Shown here piece after piece: positions 49,393 through 60,737 of a stretch of DNA of 64,000 nucleotides (position 1 is the stretch's first letter; each line of letters starts with the position of its first letter). The position numbers were made by a program, and so were the translations under genes. The notes beneath the pieces are model-generated. The model saw only the letters and a list, made by a program, of their open reading frames with translations, ran no database searches and was not told the origin of the DNA. The DNA is from Caenorhabditis elegans (Eukaryota > Nematoda > Chromadorea > Rhabditida > Rhabditidae), in the NCBI RefSeq assembly GCF_000002985.6, contig NC_003281.10:9176001-9240000 (forward strand). The letters are read 5' to 3'.

Positions 49393-49520
49393 GACCATTA
49401 AAACTTTAGAAAAAATGAGTAACCGCGAGCAAAATAGGGTTATCAGTATAACAGATTAAAGTGAAAAAGTGAGCAATTTGGGAATGTACAAACATGATCA
49501 ACGGGTGAAAGAAAAAATGA

Positions 49521-52248
49521 TTATCCGGAGCACATGAGGCATCCTTCATCTTGCGACTCGGCCACGGTGGCTGGCGTCTCAGCTTGTTGGTTAGTTTTCA
49601 GCGCATTCTTATCCACAGTGAATTGAACTGCATTGACAGCTGGCTTGGTACGCAAATAGTACATTCCAGTCTTGAGTCCCTTCTTCCATCCGTAGAAATG
49701 CATTGATGTGATACCGGCGTAGCTTGGCTTGGCCATGTGAATGTTAAGAGATTGGGATTGATCAATGTATGCTCCACGATCAGCAGCCATCTCAATAATG
49801 TCTTTTTGAGAGATCTCCCACACTGTGCGATAAAGTTCCTTGATGTCGGATGGAATTCCATCAATGTTTTGAATGGATCCATTGTTGGCAATCAGACGAT
49901 TCTTCATCTCATCAGTCCACAATCCTCTTTCCACCAAATCCTTGAGCATGTGAGGATTCACAATCTGGAAATCTCCAGAAAGAACACGGCGAGAGTAGAT
50001 GTTCGAAGTGTATGGCTCGATGGATTCATTGTTTCCGAGAATTTGAGCAGTGGAAGCAGTTGGCATTGGAGCCATCAGAAGACTGTTGCGGATACCATGC
50101 CTGTAAATAAGTAGTTTAATCAGATTCGAAAGAGTATTTTAATCTTACTTTGCAATTTTCTTGCGAAGAGTGGCCCAATCGCATTGATCGGTTGGAGTGA
50201 CTCCCCACATATCAAATTGAAGCTGTCCTTTCGATACTGGAGATCCTTCGTATGTCGAGTATGGTCCATTCAACTCAGCCAATTCACAACTGGCTTCCAA
50301 TGCAGCGTAGTAGATGGTTTCGAAGATTCGTTTGTTGAGATCTCTGGCTTCTGCCGAAGTGAATGGGTAACGCATCAACATGAAGCAATCAGCGAGTCCT
50401 TGGACACCAAGCCCGATTGGGCGATGGCGCATATTAGAGTTGCGAGCCTCCTCGACTGGATAGTAGTTGACGTCAATAATCTTATTCAAATTTCTGGTTA
50501 TAACTTTAGTCACCTCAGCCAGTTTGACGAAGTCGAACTTTTTCTCGGGGGTCACGTAGCGATTGAGAGCAATGGAAGCAAGGTTGCAAACTGCAATCTC
50601 ATCTGGAGCAGAGTACTCTATGATTTCAGTGCACAAGTTGGAACACTTGATAGTTCCAAGATTTTGCTGGTTAGACTTGCGATTGGCGGCATCTTTGTAG
50701 GTGATGTATGGAAGCCCGGTCTCGATTTGGTTGGAAACGATGTGCTCCCAGAGCTTGCGGGCCTTCACCGTTTTGCGGACTCGTCCCTCGGCTTCGTATC
50801 TGGAAATTTTGATATGAACTTTGCAAATTTAACTTCACTGTTTAAAAGTTTTTGTTAGTTGATTTTTGTCCGGAGCACACCTTTTTTTTTGAGTATATTC
50901 CGGTTATCGATCAACTATTTCATATTCGAAGTTAGTAAACTCAGTCCAAGCAGTACTCTTAAAGTTCTGTCTGGATATCGCACTTCGGTAATTAAAAAAA
51001 TAAGAACCAGGAGATACTTACTTGGCGTAAAGAGCTTCGAACTCCTCTCCCCAGCAATCATCAAGTCCTGGACATTCACATGGGCACATCAACGACCATT
51101 CTTGATCCTTCTCGACTCGCTTCATAAAGAGATCTGGAATCCAAAGAGCAAGGAACAGGTCTCTGGCACGTTCCTCTTCCGGTCCAGTGTTCTTGCGGAG
51201 AGATACAAACTCGAAGATATCGGCGTGCCATGGCTCCAGGTAAATAGCAAATGCTCCTGGGCGTTTGTTTCCTCCTTGATCAACATAACGAGCAGTATTA
51301 TTGTAGACACGAAGCATTGGTATGAGTCCGTTAGATGTTCCATTAGTTCCAGCGATCACAGATCCAGTGGCGCGAATTTTGTGAACATTGAGTCCGATTC
51401 CTCCGGCACTTTTTGAAATAAGAGCACACTGCTTCAATGTATCGTAGATTCCGAGAATGGAGTCTTCACTCATTGTCAGAAGGAAGCATGAAGACATCTG
51501 AGGACGGCATGTTCCCGAATTGAAGAGAGTTGGGGACGCATGGGTCATGTAACGCTCCGACATCAGATTATAGGTCTCGATTGCGGAAGTAATATCATCT
51601 CCATGGATTCCAATAGAAACACGCATCAACATCTGCTGTGGGCGCTCGACAATCTCCTTGTTTATCTTGAGAAGGTAGGAACGCTCCAGTGTTTTGAATC
51701 CGAAATAGGTGTAGGAATAGTCACGATCGTAGACGATGGCGGAATTCAGCTTCTGAAATGAAATTTTTTTGAATAAATGCAATTCCTAGGAAAACTAACA
51801 TCAGCATTCTTCTCAATGATAGCCCAAGTCTCATCACTGATCATTGGTGCGTGTTTTCCGGTATGAGGATGATGGAACTCGTGAAGGGTTTTCATAACTT
51901 CCGAGAACACCTTATTCGTTTTCTTGTGCAAGTTCGAAACGGCGATTCGAGCGGCAAGAAGAGCATATTCCGGATGTTGTGTGGTCATGGAAGCAGCAGT
52001 CTCTGCAGCAAGATTATCCAACTCAACAGTTGTCACTCCTTTGTACAAGCCACTGATAACTTTGATTGCAACAGCGACCTGGAAAATTTAATTCATCATT
52101 GAACTTGTGTTTAATAACAAACCGGATCGACAAAATCCATGTTCAATCCATAGCTCAGCTTCTGAATTCTGGAAGTGATCTTGTCGAAGTGTACATCTTC
52201 CTTTCGCCCATCCCGCTTGACAACATAAGTGCTGTTGTAACGTTGCAT
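49521..52248 (-). CDS. rnr-1: Ribonucleoside-diphosphate reductase large subunit RNR-1
   Basis: Five exons, in coding order: 52123-52248, 51800-52078, 51022-51752, 50149-50799, 49521-50100. Total 2367 nt (788 residues), the usual length for eukaryotic class Ia large subunits. It reduces ribonucleotides to deoxyribonucleotides with a small subunit, in the cytosol, for DNA synthesis. An ATP-cone regulatory domain lies at the N-terminus ([19 protein letters not shown]). Catalytic features are visible: [16 protein letters not shown] and [11 protein letters not shown] carry the reducible cysteine pair; NLCTEI supplies the N-x-C-x-E radical site. The C-terminal CLMC is the thiol shuttle. The start is the first ATG, 2 nt after a TTTTCCAG acceptor, typical of SL1 trans-splicing. 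Two E2F-like sites lie about 100-135 bp upstream, fitting S-phase expression. Nothing is broken. Confidence 0.97.
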
Positions 52249-52250
52249 AA

Positions 52251-52252
52251 CT
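52251..52252 (-). other. Probable SL1 trans-splice acceptor of rnr-1
   Basis: On the - strand, TTTTCCAG is followed by TT and then the ATG at 52248. This very short leader is characteristic of C. elegans SL1-spliced messages. Confidence 0.6.
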
Positions 52253-52347
52253 GGAAAAGATGAATTATTAACAATTTGAGAAGAAAAGAGTGAAAATGGA
52301 GGAGCGGAGAGAATTTTCAAATGACCAGTTCATCTCAAATTTACTAG

Positions 52348-52383
52348 TTTTCGCGCCTAGGTAATAGAGGAACGCGCGAAAAC
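52348..52383. promoter_or_regulatory. Pair of E2F-like sites in the rnr-1 promoter
   Basis: TTTTCGCGCC lies at 52348-52357. AACGCGCGAAAAC at 52371-52383 reads TTTTCGCGCG on the other strand. The two sites point toward each other about 100-135 bp upstream of the start codon. E2F control of ribonucleotide reductase is well established in animals; its use here is inferred. Confidence 0.6.
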
Positions 52384-53234
52384 GAGACGCAGACCAAACA
52401 AACGCGCTCCATCGGAATTCAAATTCAAAAGGAAAACGAATTATTGAAATCTTGGTCTCATAGAAAAAACAAGTATTACAGTGAAACAGAATACATTATA
52501 TTTTCCTACGAATTCTGGCTTCAATATGGTTTTCTGATAGAAGTGAGCTAATGTCGAAACACACAAAATTGGCCTAGAAATTCAAACCGAAAATCCACGG
52601 TCCTGAGCATTTCTAACTACGGCAGTTTGAAATGAAATATTAATTCACAGCTGAAGAATTTCATTTAAACAAAAAATGTGTTTAGTTTTCTGTGTGAGGA
52701 AAAAATCTATTTATACCCTTCGGCACCACAAGCACCGCCTCTAACCATGGCTCCGCCCTTTAGGACAAGTCCGATAATCGCATTTCATTGCTCTGAAATT
52801 TAAAAAAAAACGTAAAATTCAAAATAAAACCACATAAAAATGCATAAGATCAGAAGAAACCCCGAAAATAAAAGCTGTAAAACACAATTTTGCCGCGGGT
52901 TACTGTAATGGTCTCGACACGAAATATTGTATTTAAAAACTTTATGCGTGCGCCTTTGAAAGAGTACGGTAATTTTTTAAAGAAAAAAACATGTTTCGAT
53001 GAAATAATATTTATATTCAGTTTTTCCTTAAATTTTCAAACTGCGGACAAAAAAGCGTAGTTTTTTATTTTCTGATGTTTTGTCAGAGATCACTAAAATT
53101 TGCTGTCGGTCAATTCAGACAATAAAAAACCACCAGCTGTGATTGCGAATTTTCGAAAATTCGAAAAACGCGTATCTGTTGGCATGCAAGACATGACATA
53201 AATAATTTATTTTGACACAGATATATTCAAATGG
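52384..53234. other. Spacer between rnr-1 promoter and the BTB-CRIB gene
   Basis: AT-rich, no gene seen. It contains one copy of the dispersed GTCTCGACACGAAA repeat (about 52908-52972). TTTATT at 53206-53211 reads AATAAA on the - strand, 24 nt past the BTB-CRIB stop. Confidence 0.55.
52908..52972. repeat. Dispersed repeat family, copy 1 (partial)
   Basis: Contains GGTCTCGACACGAAATATTG followed by GTGCGCCTTTGAAAGAGTAC. This is the half-unit that recurs elsewhere in the right part of the window. Confidence 0.6.
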
Positions 53235-55210
53235 TTAGTGACGAGATGTTCCATCTCTTGACTGCATTAATCCTCCAGTTATGAGCACTTCCACGCTATG
53301 GCTCTCCTCATCCGCATTTTTGTTGACAACATTGTATACCGCCTGAAAATAGATAAATGAATTTTAATTTTATAATTCTATAGATATTCTACTAATTTTC
53401 AAGAAAGTTACTCACACTAAGATCAACTGCCTCTGCAGCAGCATCACAGATTTTCCTCACAGTCGGATCATCAGTCATTTTCTTATCAAAAAGTACCGAT
53501 GCACCATTCCAACCAACATGTGCAATATGTCTGAAAATAAACTTTTGTAAGTAATTAATAGATAAAAGATATCCAAATCTCACGTAAAGTTCCTTGGAAG
53601 ACTAATCGAATCTGCAGACGTTTTAATTTTTTTGGAATTTCTGCCAGTTGGAGGTTTTCTCATCGGAATTTGTACAGTATCCTTCGGCTGCATCAATGAC
53701 GGAAGTGGTGGTGGTGGAGGTGGAGGTGGTTTCGAAAGAAGAAGATTACGTGGGACAATCGGAACATTTTCTTTTTGGGTCAAGATTTGGTTCGGTATTG
53801 GAGTTGATGGAAGTTCAGGTGGGCAAGTACAAAATGTTCGCAGCTTATGTTCTATCATGTTTCGAAGTGGTCCAATTTTGAAAAATCTATAATGATTTAT
53901 ACTTTTTGCAATATTCTGATTTGTTCCGAACTTACACCGCTTCACGTAAGATTCGCATAAGCTGATATTCGTCTTTTGGCAATGAACATTTCTCATGATC
54001 TCTTAGAAAGTTGAGAATAACCGGAAATACTGAAGAATCACGGTCGATGAAGAGTCTACCATCCTGAAATAAGCATTCAAATTTTCCCAATCTACCGTAA
54101 CCCCCATTCTTGCCTACGTCACAAATTGACGTCACAGGCACCCAACAACCAGTTGGTCATTGCTTTTGAACAGTGCGCTACGTCACACCAGGAGGAGGTC
54201 AAGGGAATGGTGTTAGTGGTTGTGGTGTCGGGTGAAAAGTATGGCAACGGGTGGTGGTGGAAAATTATTTGAATGATTCAATGGGCCTGCAGATGTTTGA
54301 TGACGTAGACATATACGCAGAGTATTTAACACAAGGCATTGGGAATCTTGGGGAAGGTTAGTTGACCAAATGAGGTTTTATTCTATTTAATGGAGTGTTA
54401 ATATATTTTATAACTGATGTGTTCAGAGCAGTTTATGCGGTTTTTAATTCTAAAAATACGGTACCTGGTCTCGACAAGCGTAAAGGTCTCGACAATACGA
54501 AACGAATGTGCGCCTTTAAAGAGTAATGTAATAAAATTACAGTACTTTTTGAAGACGCACACCCTTTTCAATTAAAAAAAATTGCCGCTCCGAGACAAAG
54601 TACCGTACTGTTAGCGCAAAATTTAGCATTATGATATTTTTATTGACAGTATATGCTTATTACCCATTCTTGAATTTTTGCGATTTTTGAGGCTTGGATA
54701 CCGTACCTGGTCTCAAAACTATCGAAACTTTACAGCTACAGTAACCGAAAGTGTTTCACAATTTTCCACGATTTTTTTTGTTTGATAGTAGGCGTTTTCC
54801 GGAACAAAATTTGAAGATTTTGTATTAAAAATCATGAATAATCGTAGCAAATTGCGAAGTTCCTGTGAGTACGGTAGCTGCAAAGTTTCGTGTCGAGACC
54901 CGGCACCGTATTTTTGCGCCAGTAATCACAAAATTCAACAACATGGCAATAATCATTTGTGTTTGGACATTCTAGGAGGTTAGGGACCTGCAGCAATGCT
55001 CTAAAATTCTAAGAAGTTTGGCAATTTACCAAATGCTTTAAACTTTGTAAGTTACAACTTTTTTTTTAGACTTACTCTATCAAGCTGCTCCCTCCAATTA
55101 GTTTCGAATAATTTAGTAAAATAAGTTCCTTCTATAGATTTCAAAGTAGCTATCCTTGTCTTAAAATATACACCTTCAACATCAAGCGATATTAATGGTG
55201 GAGGTGGCAT
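53235..55210 (-). CDS. BTB/T1 - polyproline - CRIB (WASP-type GTPase-binding) protein
   Basis: Five exons, in coding order: 55076-55210, 53936-54063, 53584-53886, 53416-53530, 53235-53342. Total 789 nt (262 residues), frame closed. Residues 8-105 are a KCTD/T1-type BTB fold (ISLDVEGVYFKTRIATL, DGRLFIDRDSSVFPVILNFL). Next is a proline run (residues about 148-157) after LLLSKP. Residues 182-196 read ISLPRNFTHIAHVGW, an almost perfect CRIB consensus (ISxPxxFxHxxHVG). The following ~45 residues (NGASVLFDKK...VRKICDAAAEAVDLS) resemble the stretch after CRIB in WASP. CRIB motifs bind GTP-loaded Cdc42 or Rac; T1/BTB domains form oligomers, often with cullin-3. A Cdc42-responsive adaptor is the natural inference. 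There is no VCA/WH2 region, so it is not an actin nucleation promoter itself. Intron 1 (1012 nt) is repeat-rich. Confidence 0.85.
54453..54618. repeat. Dispersed palindromic repeat, copy 2 (near full)
   Basis: It begins ATACGGTACCTGGTCTCGAC and ends CCGAGACAAAGTACCGTA, so the ends are inverted repeats. GTGCGCCTTTAAAGAGTA and the complementary TACTTTTTGAAGACGCAC lie either side of the centre. This fits a small MITE-like palindrome in intron 1 of the BTB-CRIB gene. Confidence 0.65.
54698..54920. repeat. Dispersed palindromic repeat, copy 3
   Basis: The left end ATACCGTACCTGGTCTC and right end GTGTCGAGACCCGGCACCGT are inverted relative to each other. The interior is diverged. It lies in the same intron as copy 2. 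Confidence 0.6.
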
Positions 55211-55922
55211 TAGAGAGAAATTAACCACTTAAAAGGTGCGCGCGAATTCAAAAAGTGGTAGAGGTATTCTACCGAAAGCGACTAACAAATAATACCAGCT
55301 CAATTTCCATTCTTGGAGTGGGCGCTATTTGTCCAATATATAATATTGGAGTGTAGATTATGTTTGTGTTGGGGTGTGAAAATCATTGTTCTTTTGCCTT
55401 TGCCTCACTCGTTTTGGCTTGTACAAAACTTCTTTATACTCAATTGCTCGGCATTTGATGGATGAAGAGTGAACTAAGAGAGGAAAAGTTCGAAATTAAT
55501 AATAAATTACATCAAAAAAGTAGTAAAATGAAGGAATATGATAGAAATGGAGACAATGAGAAAAACCGTGTTTGGGACTGTAGACGAAGAAAAAGGAAAT
55601 AATAAGGAATTTGGTGTTTGCATGTTTGAAAGCAGAAGAAAAGAAGAGACAGAATGGGAAGTAGTACAGAAGAAAGGAAAACGAATCACAAGAATACGAG
55701 TAGGGTCGGATAAAATTTTGAATTTTACAAATGATGTTTATGGATTGCGGGGAGTTCCTGGAGTTGGTGGCGTTGGTGGAGCAATTGAACTGAACGATGA
55801 TGAACGGCAAGATTCGAGGGAGGCAACGGATCCTCTGAAAACAAATTGCATTAATAAGGCTACTGTAATGGATAGTTTACGTTTTATGTAGACGCAAAAA
55901 TTTTGCGAATTTGTGTGCCTAG
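55211..55922. other. Spacer with an unsupported 117-codon open frame
   Basis: The region lies between the BTB-CRIB start and a repeat copy. The + strand frame 55538-55891 starts with ATG and reads a charged N-terminus then a Gly/Val-rich segment (RGVPGVGGVGGAIELNDD). It has no visible homology, splice sites or clear leader, and a competing ATG frame overlaps it. It could be a small gene or chance. Confidence 0.3.
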
Positions 55923-56118
55923 AATATGGTGCCCGGTCTCGACGCGAAAGTGTTTTGCTAAATAAAAAAGAATGTGCGCTTTGAAAGAGTACTGTAATTT
56001 CAAACTTTCTTTGCTTAAATTCCGCCGAAACGAAAGTTTCAAGATACAGTACTATTTAAAGGCGCGCCCGTTTGTATTTAACAAAATTGTCGTGTCGAGA
56101 CCGGCTACCGTATTCTAA
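55922..56118. repeat. Dispersed palindromic repeat, copy 4 (full)
   Basis: It runs from ATGGTGCCCGGTCTCGACGC to GTCGTGTCGAGACCGGCTACC. Internal GTGCGCTTTGAAAGAGTACTG on the left is mirrored by CAGTACTATTTAAAGGCGCG on the right. This is one of the best-preserved copies. It lies just downstream of the SEC14-like gene. Confidence 0.7.
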
Positions 56119-56179
56119 GCGCAAAAATCGCAAAATTTCGAGTCTCCATAATATCAACTGTAATAAATGTGTAAAGAAT

Positions 56180-59100
56180 TTACCGGAAATTTTCAGAGTT
56201 TAAAATCTCGTAATAGTAGATGAGACGACATTTGTGAGAACCAAAGTCAAAGGTTGATGAGTGGCCGGCTGCAGTTTCAGGGACTCTCCATTGCATGATA
56301 TATGTACCAGCTCGTGAGCAATAGTGGGAACCCTAAAAAATACCATTTTTAAATGTATTTTTTATATTTTTTAAGAGTACCTGCATAGAATCTCCTTCCT
56401 GGAATACAACTGCCTTTTCCTCTAGACGTAGCTGTGGTGTTCCAATTTTAAGTTCAGGAGCACACTGAAGATCGGGATGTTGATGAGATGCTCCTCCGAT
56501 TGCTGCAGATACCATCTCAACTGGATTGAGAATGGTTGTTGGTGATTGAGCTCCATCACGGACTGCTGGTTGCTCGATTTTCTAGAAAAATTTAAACGTT
56601 TAATTATTGAGAATGATAAATAATGTAGATTTACCTCAGTCGAAAAGTACAGACTGAATTCACAATCATTCTTAAGCACATCGAAATCCCATGTAAGCAC
56701 GCAGCCAGCTGTCTCAATAGGAATGACAACTTCCACTGGGTATCCTCTCCAGGTTGCAGTACTTGTGTAGGTGGAATGAAGAGGATCTTCAGATGAGCTG
56801 GCACCTTCTTGCTCTTCAACTGGAAGGTACATCGATTTTGGAACGTGTCCACCAAGTCCACAATTTGTTGTGAGGCAGGATCCACCCAAAAAGTCAGGAA
56901 TGAACTTTTCTTCAATATGTTTTCGGAGTTCTTCTTTCAAATCACCTCCGCTTCCACCACTGACCATAAACTTCTGAATATAAAATAATTATTAGTTTTA
57001 TTCTAGACGGTTCCACCTTACCTTTCTTGTTTTCTCATCAATAAATGGTGAAATTAGAGTCCAAAGTACTGGAAATACTCTAGGTGCACGAACAACTAGA
57101 ACCTGTCCCATTGTCTCCGGGTAGTTTGCTTCAACAATTTCAATAATCTTCAGAAGACATTGAACTCCAGGCCTCCACAAATGACGCATCGATAGACCAT
57201 CCAAATCAACGACAAGACTCCATGAACTTATTGGTGTTCCGAGTTTTCTGGTTGCTTCGGCTGCTCGTTGCAGACCATCTTCACAAATCGAAAGAGTCAA
57301 CTTGACCAGATTCTCGACGCCACAACTACGAAGCATTCCTTTCGTATCAAGTTGCCCGAATCTCAGAATGTACATTGGCCTTCCAGCTTTGTCCGAGTTA
57401 TGCCAACATCCTGGGAAGTACTGCTTGATCACAGTCGGCCGAGTCCACTCTTCGAGAATCTTATCAACATTGTGTTGTTTCCGCCATATGATACTCGCGT
57501 GGACCATATCTTTCGCTTTCGCCACATCGAAATCTCGGGCTCGGAGGAAGCGGAGCAAGTGAGCATCGTTCGGTAGTTTTCCCTGGAAAACGAAATAATT
57601 TAATTTCAAGTTCAATCTATTTTGTTCTTTTTTGTTATGTACATACATGGGTTAGGTTCACGTCGATACCCAAAATTTTTTTTATTTTCAAAATTGACCC
57701 TAATGCAATTTAATCCCGAAATATGTTATTCACTGTAACTCGTGTCGATTCACAGAAATGATATTTTTCAATTTAATGAGAAATTGCTGCTAAGATTTTT
57801 CAAATTAATTACAATAGAGGCTGGTAAATGAACAAGAGTTACAGTAACCTGAGGTTCGCGTGGCGAGACCCATGCGCGTAAGATATCGCAAAAAACTTCA
57901 TATTTGCAATGAAGCGAAATATTGGAATTTTTTATTACTCAAAAATAGCGGTACTCGGTCTGGATACGACAAATATGTGTTTATACGATTTTCTTCTTAT
58001 TTTATTTTCACTTAAAAGTGGGTTGAACAAACAATGAATATCCACAACGAAAGATACTTGGGAACTACAGTACTCTTTAAAGGAGCGCATCCTTTTGCAT
58101 TCAACACAATTTTATCGTGTCAAGACCGAGTACCGTATTTTTAGTGCAAAAATCGCAAATTTCCAGTAAAAATGAGATTTCTAAAAATATTTTATCGTAT
58201 ATTACCTTATGATGTGCTTGAAGACTGTACTTGATCTCACAAAGACGCGATTCTTCCAGTGGGCTCAATTGTCCAAGGAACCTTCTTATGTACTCGGCTT
58301 CAAGTTTGGAATCGGCTGAAAAAAAGTTTCGTATTTTAAAAATCACGGATCTTCAGCACAATATCTAATACTAACCAATTACAAATTTAACAGATTTTCT
58401 GCGTTTTCCACTTTTATCATATTTTCGTGAAAGCATATAGGCATATGTGTATCTCTAGATAGAAGTTGGAAACAAAACGTTGCAAAGGTAGCTGTTAGGG
58501 GAGATTGAGGGGATGAGATCGGTTCCTAGTGAATCGATAGATCGCGCTTCAAGGAGATCGCCGAAGAGCTGCACCTGGGTGAGATACGGCGAGAAGCTTG
58601 TAGACGCAGCAGTCAAAAGACCAAACAGTCTGAAGTGGCGCCGCGAGAGTACAAGATATATCCGCGCATGGTGGAGGAGGTGGTGCACTTCTGATTTACT
58701 GTTTCGACAGGCCCGTTCTTTGAACTTAATTTTTTTTTGTTTTGAATTTTCTTTATTGAAACTGTGAAGGGCACGACACTCACCAGGAAAATTAAAAAAA
58801 TAACTACTAATAATAATAAATATTCGACAATAAATAATCATGCAAACACGGCATGCTGCCAATTTGAATTTTGTTGTATTTAGGAGGAGCTAAAAGATAT
58901 GAAATAACATCACAGAAGCAGAACACCATTCAAAAAAGCAGGCTAAAACATGATAAAAATATGTATTTGGTGCCTAGAACATCGGCAACATGAATAAAGG
59001 GATCAGCAAGTGTCGAACCAAAATCACAACGCACCGTCGTCAAAACTGGCAGTTGCACGAGCAGTCCTCATTTCATCCGTCTCTGCAGCCAACATCGGTG

Positions 59101-60315
59101 GTCTATCGTTAACAAGAACTGCATCACCATCTGATAACTCTTTCATTTCGATTGCCGAATCTGAAATGTGTGTAATAATATCAGTAGGCACAGCACTTGA
59201 ACGGCAACTCTCTATGTACAAATTATTATTTTTTCATTTATTATAAAGTCAATTCACAACCAACCTGTTGCCGACGTGGTTTCCTCTTGGTCCGCATCTC
59301 TAAAGCGTTCGATATGTGTAGTCTTTTTGAGTAACTCTTCAATGAAAAACTCGAGAATTTCCTTTCCCTTGGCCAAATTTGCTCCGTACTGTCGAACCGC
59401 GAGCTTCTCAACAGCTGATTCCAGACCGAAGAAGTTTTTCACATCGAGTGATGCTGACTGCTCGAAACACGTCCAATTTTCGTTCTCTGCATGAACCTGC
59501 AAACGAAATTATTAATGAAATAAAATTAAGAACAGGCTTTAATAGAATATCATGAATTTTTGCTGGGGTTCAGATGTTTTTCTTCTCGAAAATATGTTGT
59601 TTCAAAAAATTATCCAGACGCAAACTTAGATTTTTGGATCAAAAATATGGTACCCGGTCTAGACACGACATTTTTTCCTCAAATGCGAAATGGATGTGCG
59701 TCTTTAAAGATTACTGTAATTTCAAACTCTCGTTACTATGAAATCGACTTTTCATAGTTTTCGTTGAAAATAATTTATCTTGTTAGGAAACTGAAATTTT
59801 AAAAATTCAAAATATCGTGACAAAAAATATATAAAAATTTTTTTGGCATTTTTGGAATATGTTGATAATTATATTTTATCTTCTGAAATTTTTAGTTTTT
59901 ATTATTTTTAAAAACTTACATAATATGTACAATTTTCTTTGACATTAATTCTGCTTGAAAATGAAATGTTTGTTGCCTCAATGTCAAGTGTTCTCTTCCT
60001 ACGATCCAGTGAGTTCTTCTGCGAGAAATACACATAGTCGACTCCGGCAATTTTCTTTACAAGGTAAGGCGCTTCGACGTTGAGCTGACACTTTCGATCA
60101 ATCACCCATTCTGCTCCATCAACACTTTTGTACTCGTACGTAACTTCTGATCCAACGAAAATCGGGATTTGTGGACAAGTCGGGAATCTCATCTCGTACG
60201 CCTGAAAAATGACGTCATTTGACAAATAAAGTTTGTTTTAAATGTTTCTTACCGCCATCACAATTTCGAACGGATGTTTGTAAATACGCACAGGTGACCT
60301 GTACGTTTGAACCAT
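56180..60315 (-). CDS. SEC14L1-type PRELI - CRAL-TRIO - GOLD protein
   Basis: Nine exons, in coding order: 60253-60315, 59920-60201, 59265-59496, 59035-59160, 58206-58315, 57022-57582, 56635-56973, 56381-56581, 56180-56332. Total 2067 nt (688 residues), close to the ~700 residues of animal SEC14L1/SEC14L5. Residues 1-175 are a PRELI/MSF1 domain (MVQTYRSPVRIYKHPFEIVM opening). Residues 235-300 are the CRAL-TRIO N-terminal helices (LLRFLRARDFDVAKAKDM). Residues 305-470 are the CRAL-TRIO lipid pocket (SSWSLVVDLDGLSMRHLW, ANYPETMGQVLVVRAP). Residues 520-688 are a GOLD domain. The family binds lipids or hydrophobic ligands and acts around Golgi and transport vesicles; the ligand is unknown here. 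The exon at 59035-59160 can read past its donor (GACG|GTGCGT) to an in-frame TGA at 59024, so a PRELI-only short isoform is conceivable. A TTTTTCAG acceptor lies 7 nt before the ATG. Confidence 0.93.
57840..58145. repeat. Dispersed repeat cluster in a SEC14-like gene intron, copy 5
   Basis: Within the intron 57583-58205, GCGTGGCGAGACCCATGCGC (about 57859-57878) is followed by a copy running from GCGGTACTCGGTCTGGATAC to GTGTCAAGACCGAGTACCGT. The inner block ACAGTACTCTTTAAAGGAGC matches the other copies. Confidence 0.65.
58316..59034 (-). other. 719 nt intron of the SEC14-like gene
   Basis: It separates the PRELI-linker exon from the first CRAL-TRIO exon; phase 1 joins exactly. Open frames inside (58455-58862, 58513-58767) are low quality and not supported. 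No other element was recognised. Confidence 0.6.
59636..59745. repeat. Dispersed repeat, copy 6 (half unit)
   Basis: ATATGGTACCCGGTCTAGACACGACA followed by GTGCGTCTTTAAAGATTACTG, one arm of the family. It lies in the intron 59497-59919 of the SEC14-like gene. Confidence 0.6.
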
Positions 60316-60737
60316 TTTTCTACTGAAAAAAAATTATTGATTAGTGAGAAAATTTAAGTTTTATCAGAGAAAGCGCAAAGAAAAACGAATGGAAAAAAGT
60401 GCGCTGAGGTTGCCAAGATAGGATCGTCAAAATAAAAAAATATCAACTGTTCCGTGGACTTTTGTTTTTGCCAAGAAAAATAAATACATTGTGAGGAATA
60501 GAACCAGGAACTAAAATCTATAATAGTCCACAGTTGTGTTTAATTGTTACAAACGAGACTTTAAAAGTTATGTGGAAGTTTGGAAGTTTTTTTGCGACGC
60601 CAAACAAAACGAGAAATATCAAAGATCACGTCACCTTATAAACACACGAACAGGAGTAAGAAAGAAAAATTTATGAAAAAAAAAATCAAGATGACGGGAA
60701 ACCTAGTGATTAACGGGATTTGATTTATGCTCAGGTG

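Larger units (their letters stand above)
39436..49520. other. ~10 kb intergenic region with no supported gene
   Basis: The region lies between the GPCR 5' end and the rnr-1 3' end. It is AT-rich, with open frames of at most about 100 codons and low-complexity Lys/Phe/Ser-rich translations. It contains a GCAATTGCCG-type repeat (about 40845-40907), a degenerate TTAGGC array (43951-44030) and runs of A and T. It probably includes the GPCR promoter and the rnr-1 3' UTR. No tRNA or other structured RNA was recognised by eye. Confidence 0.65.
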
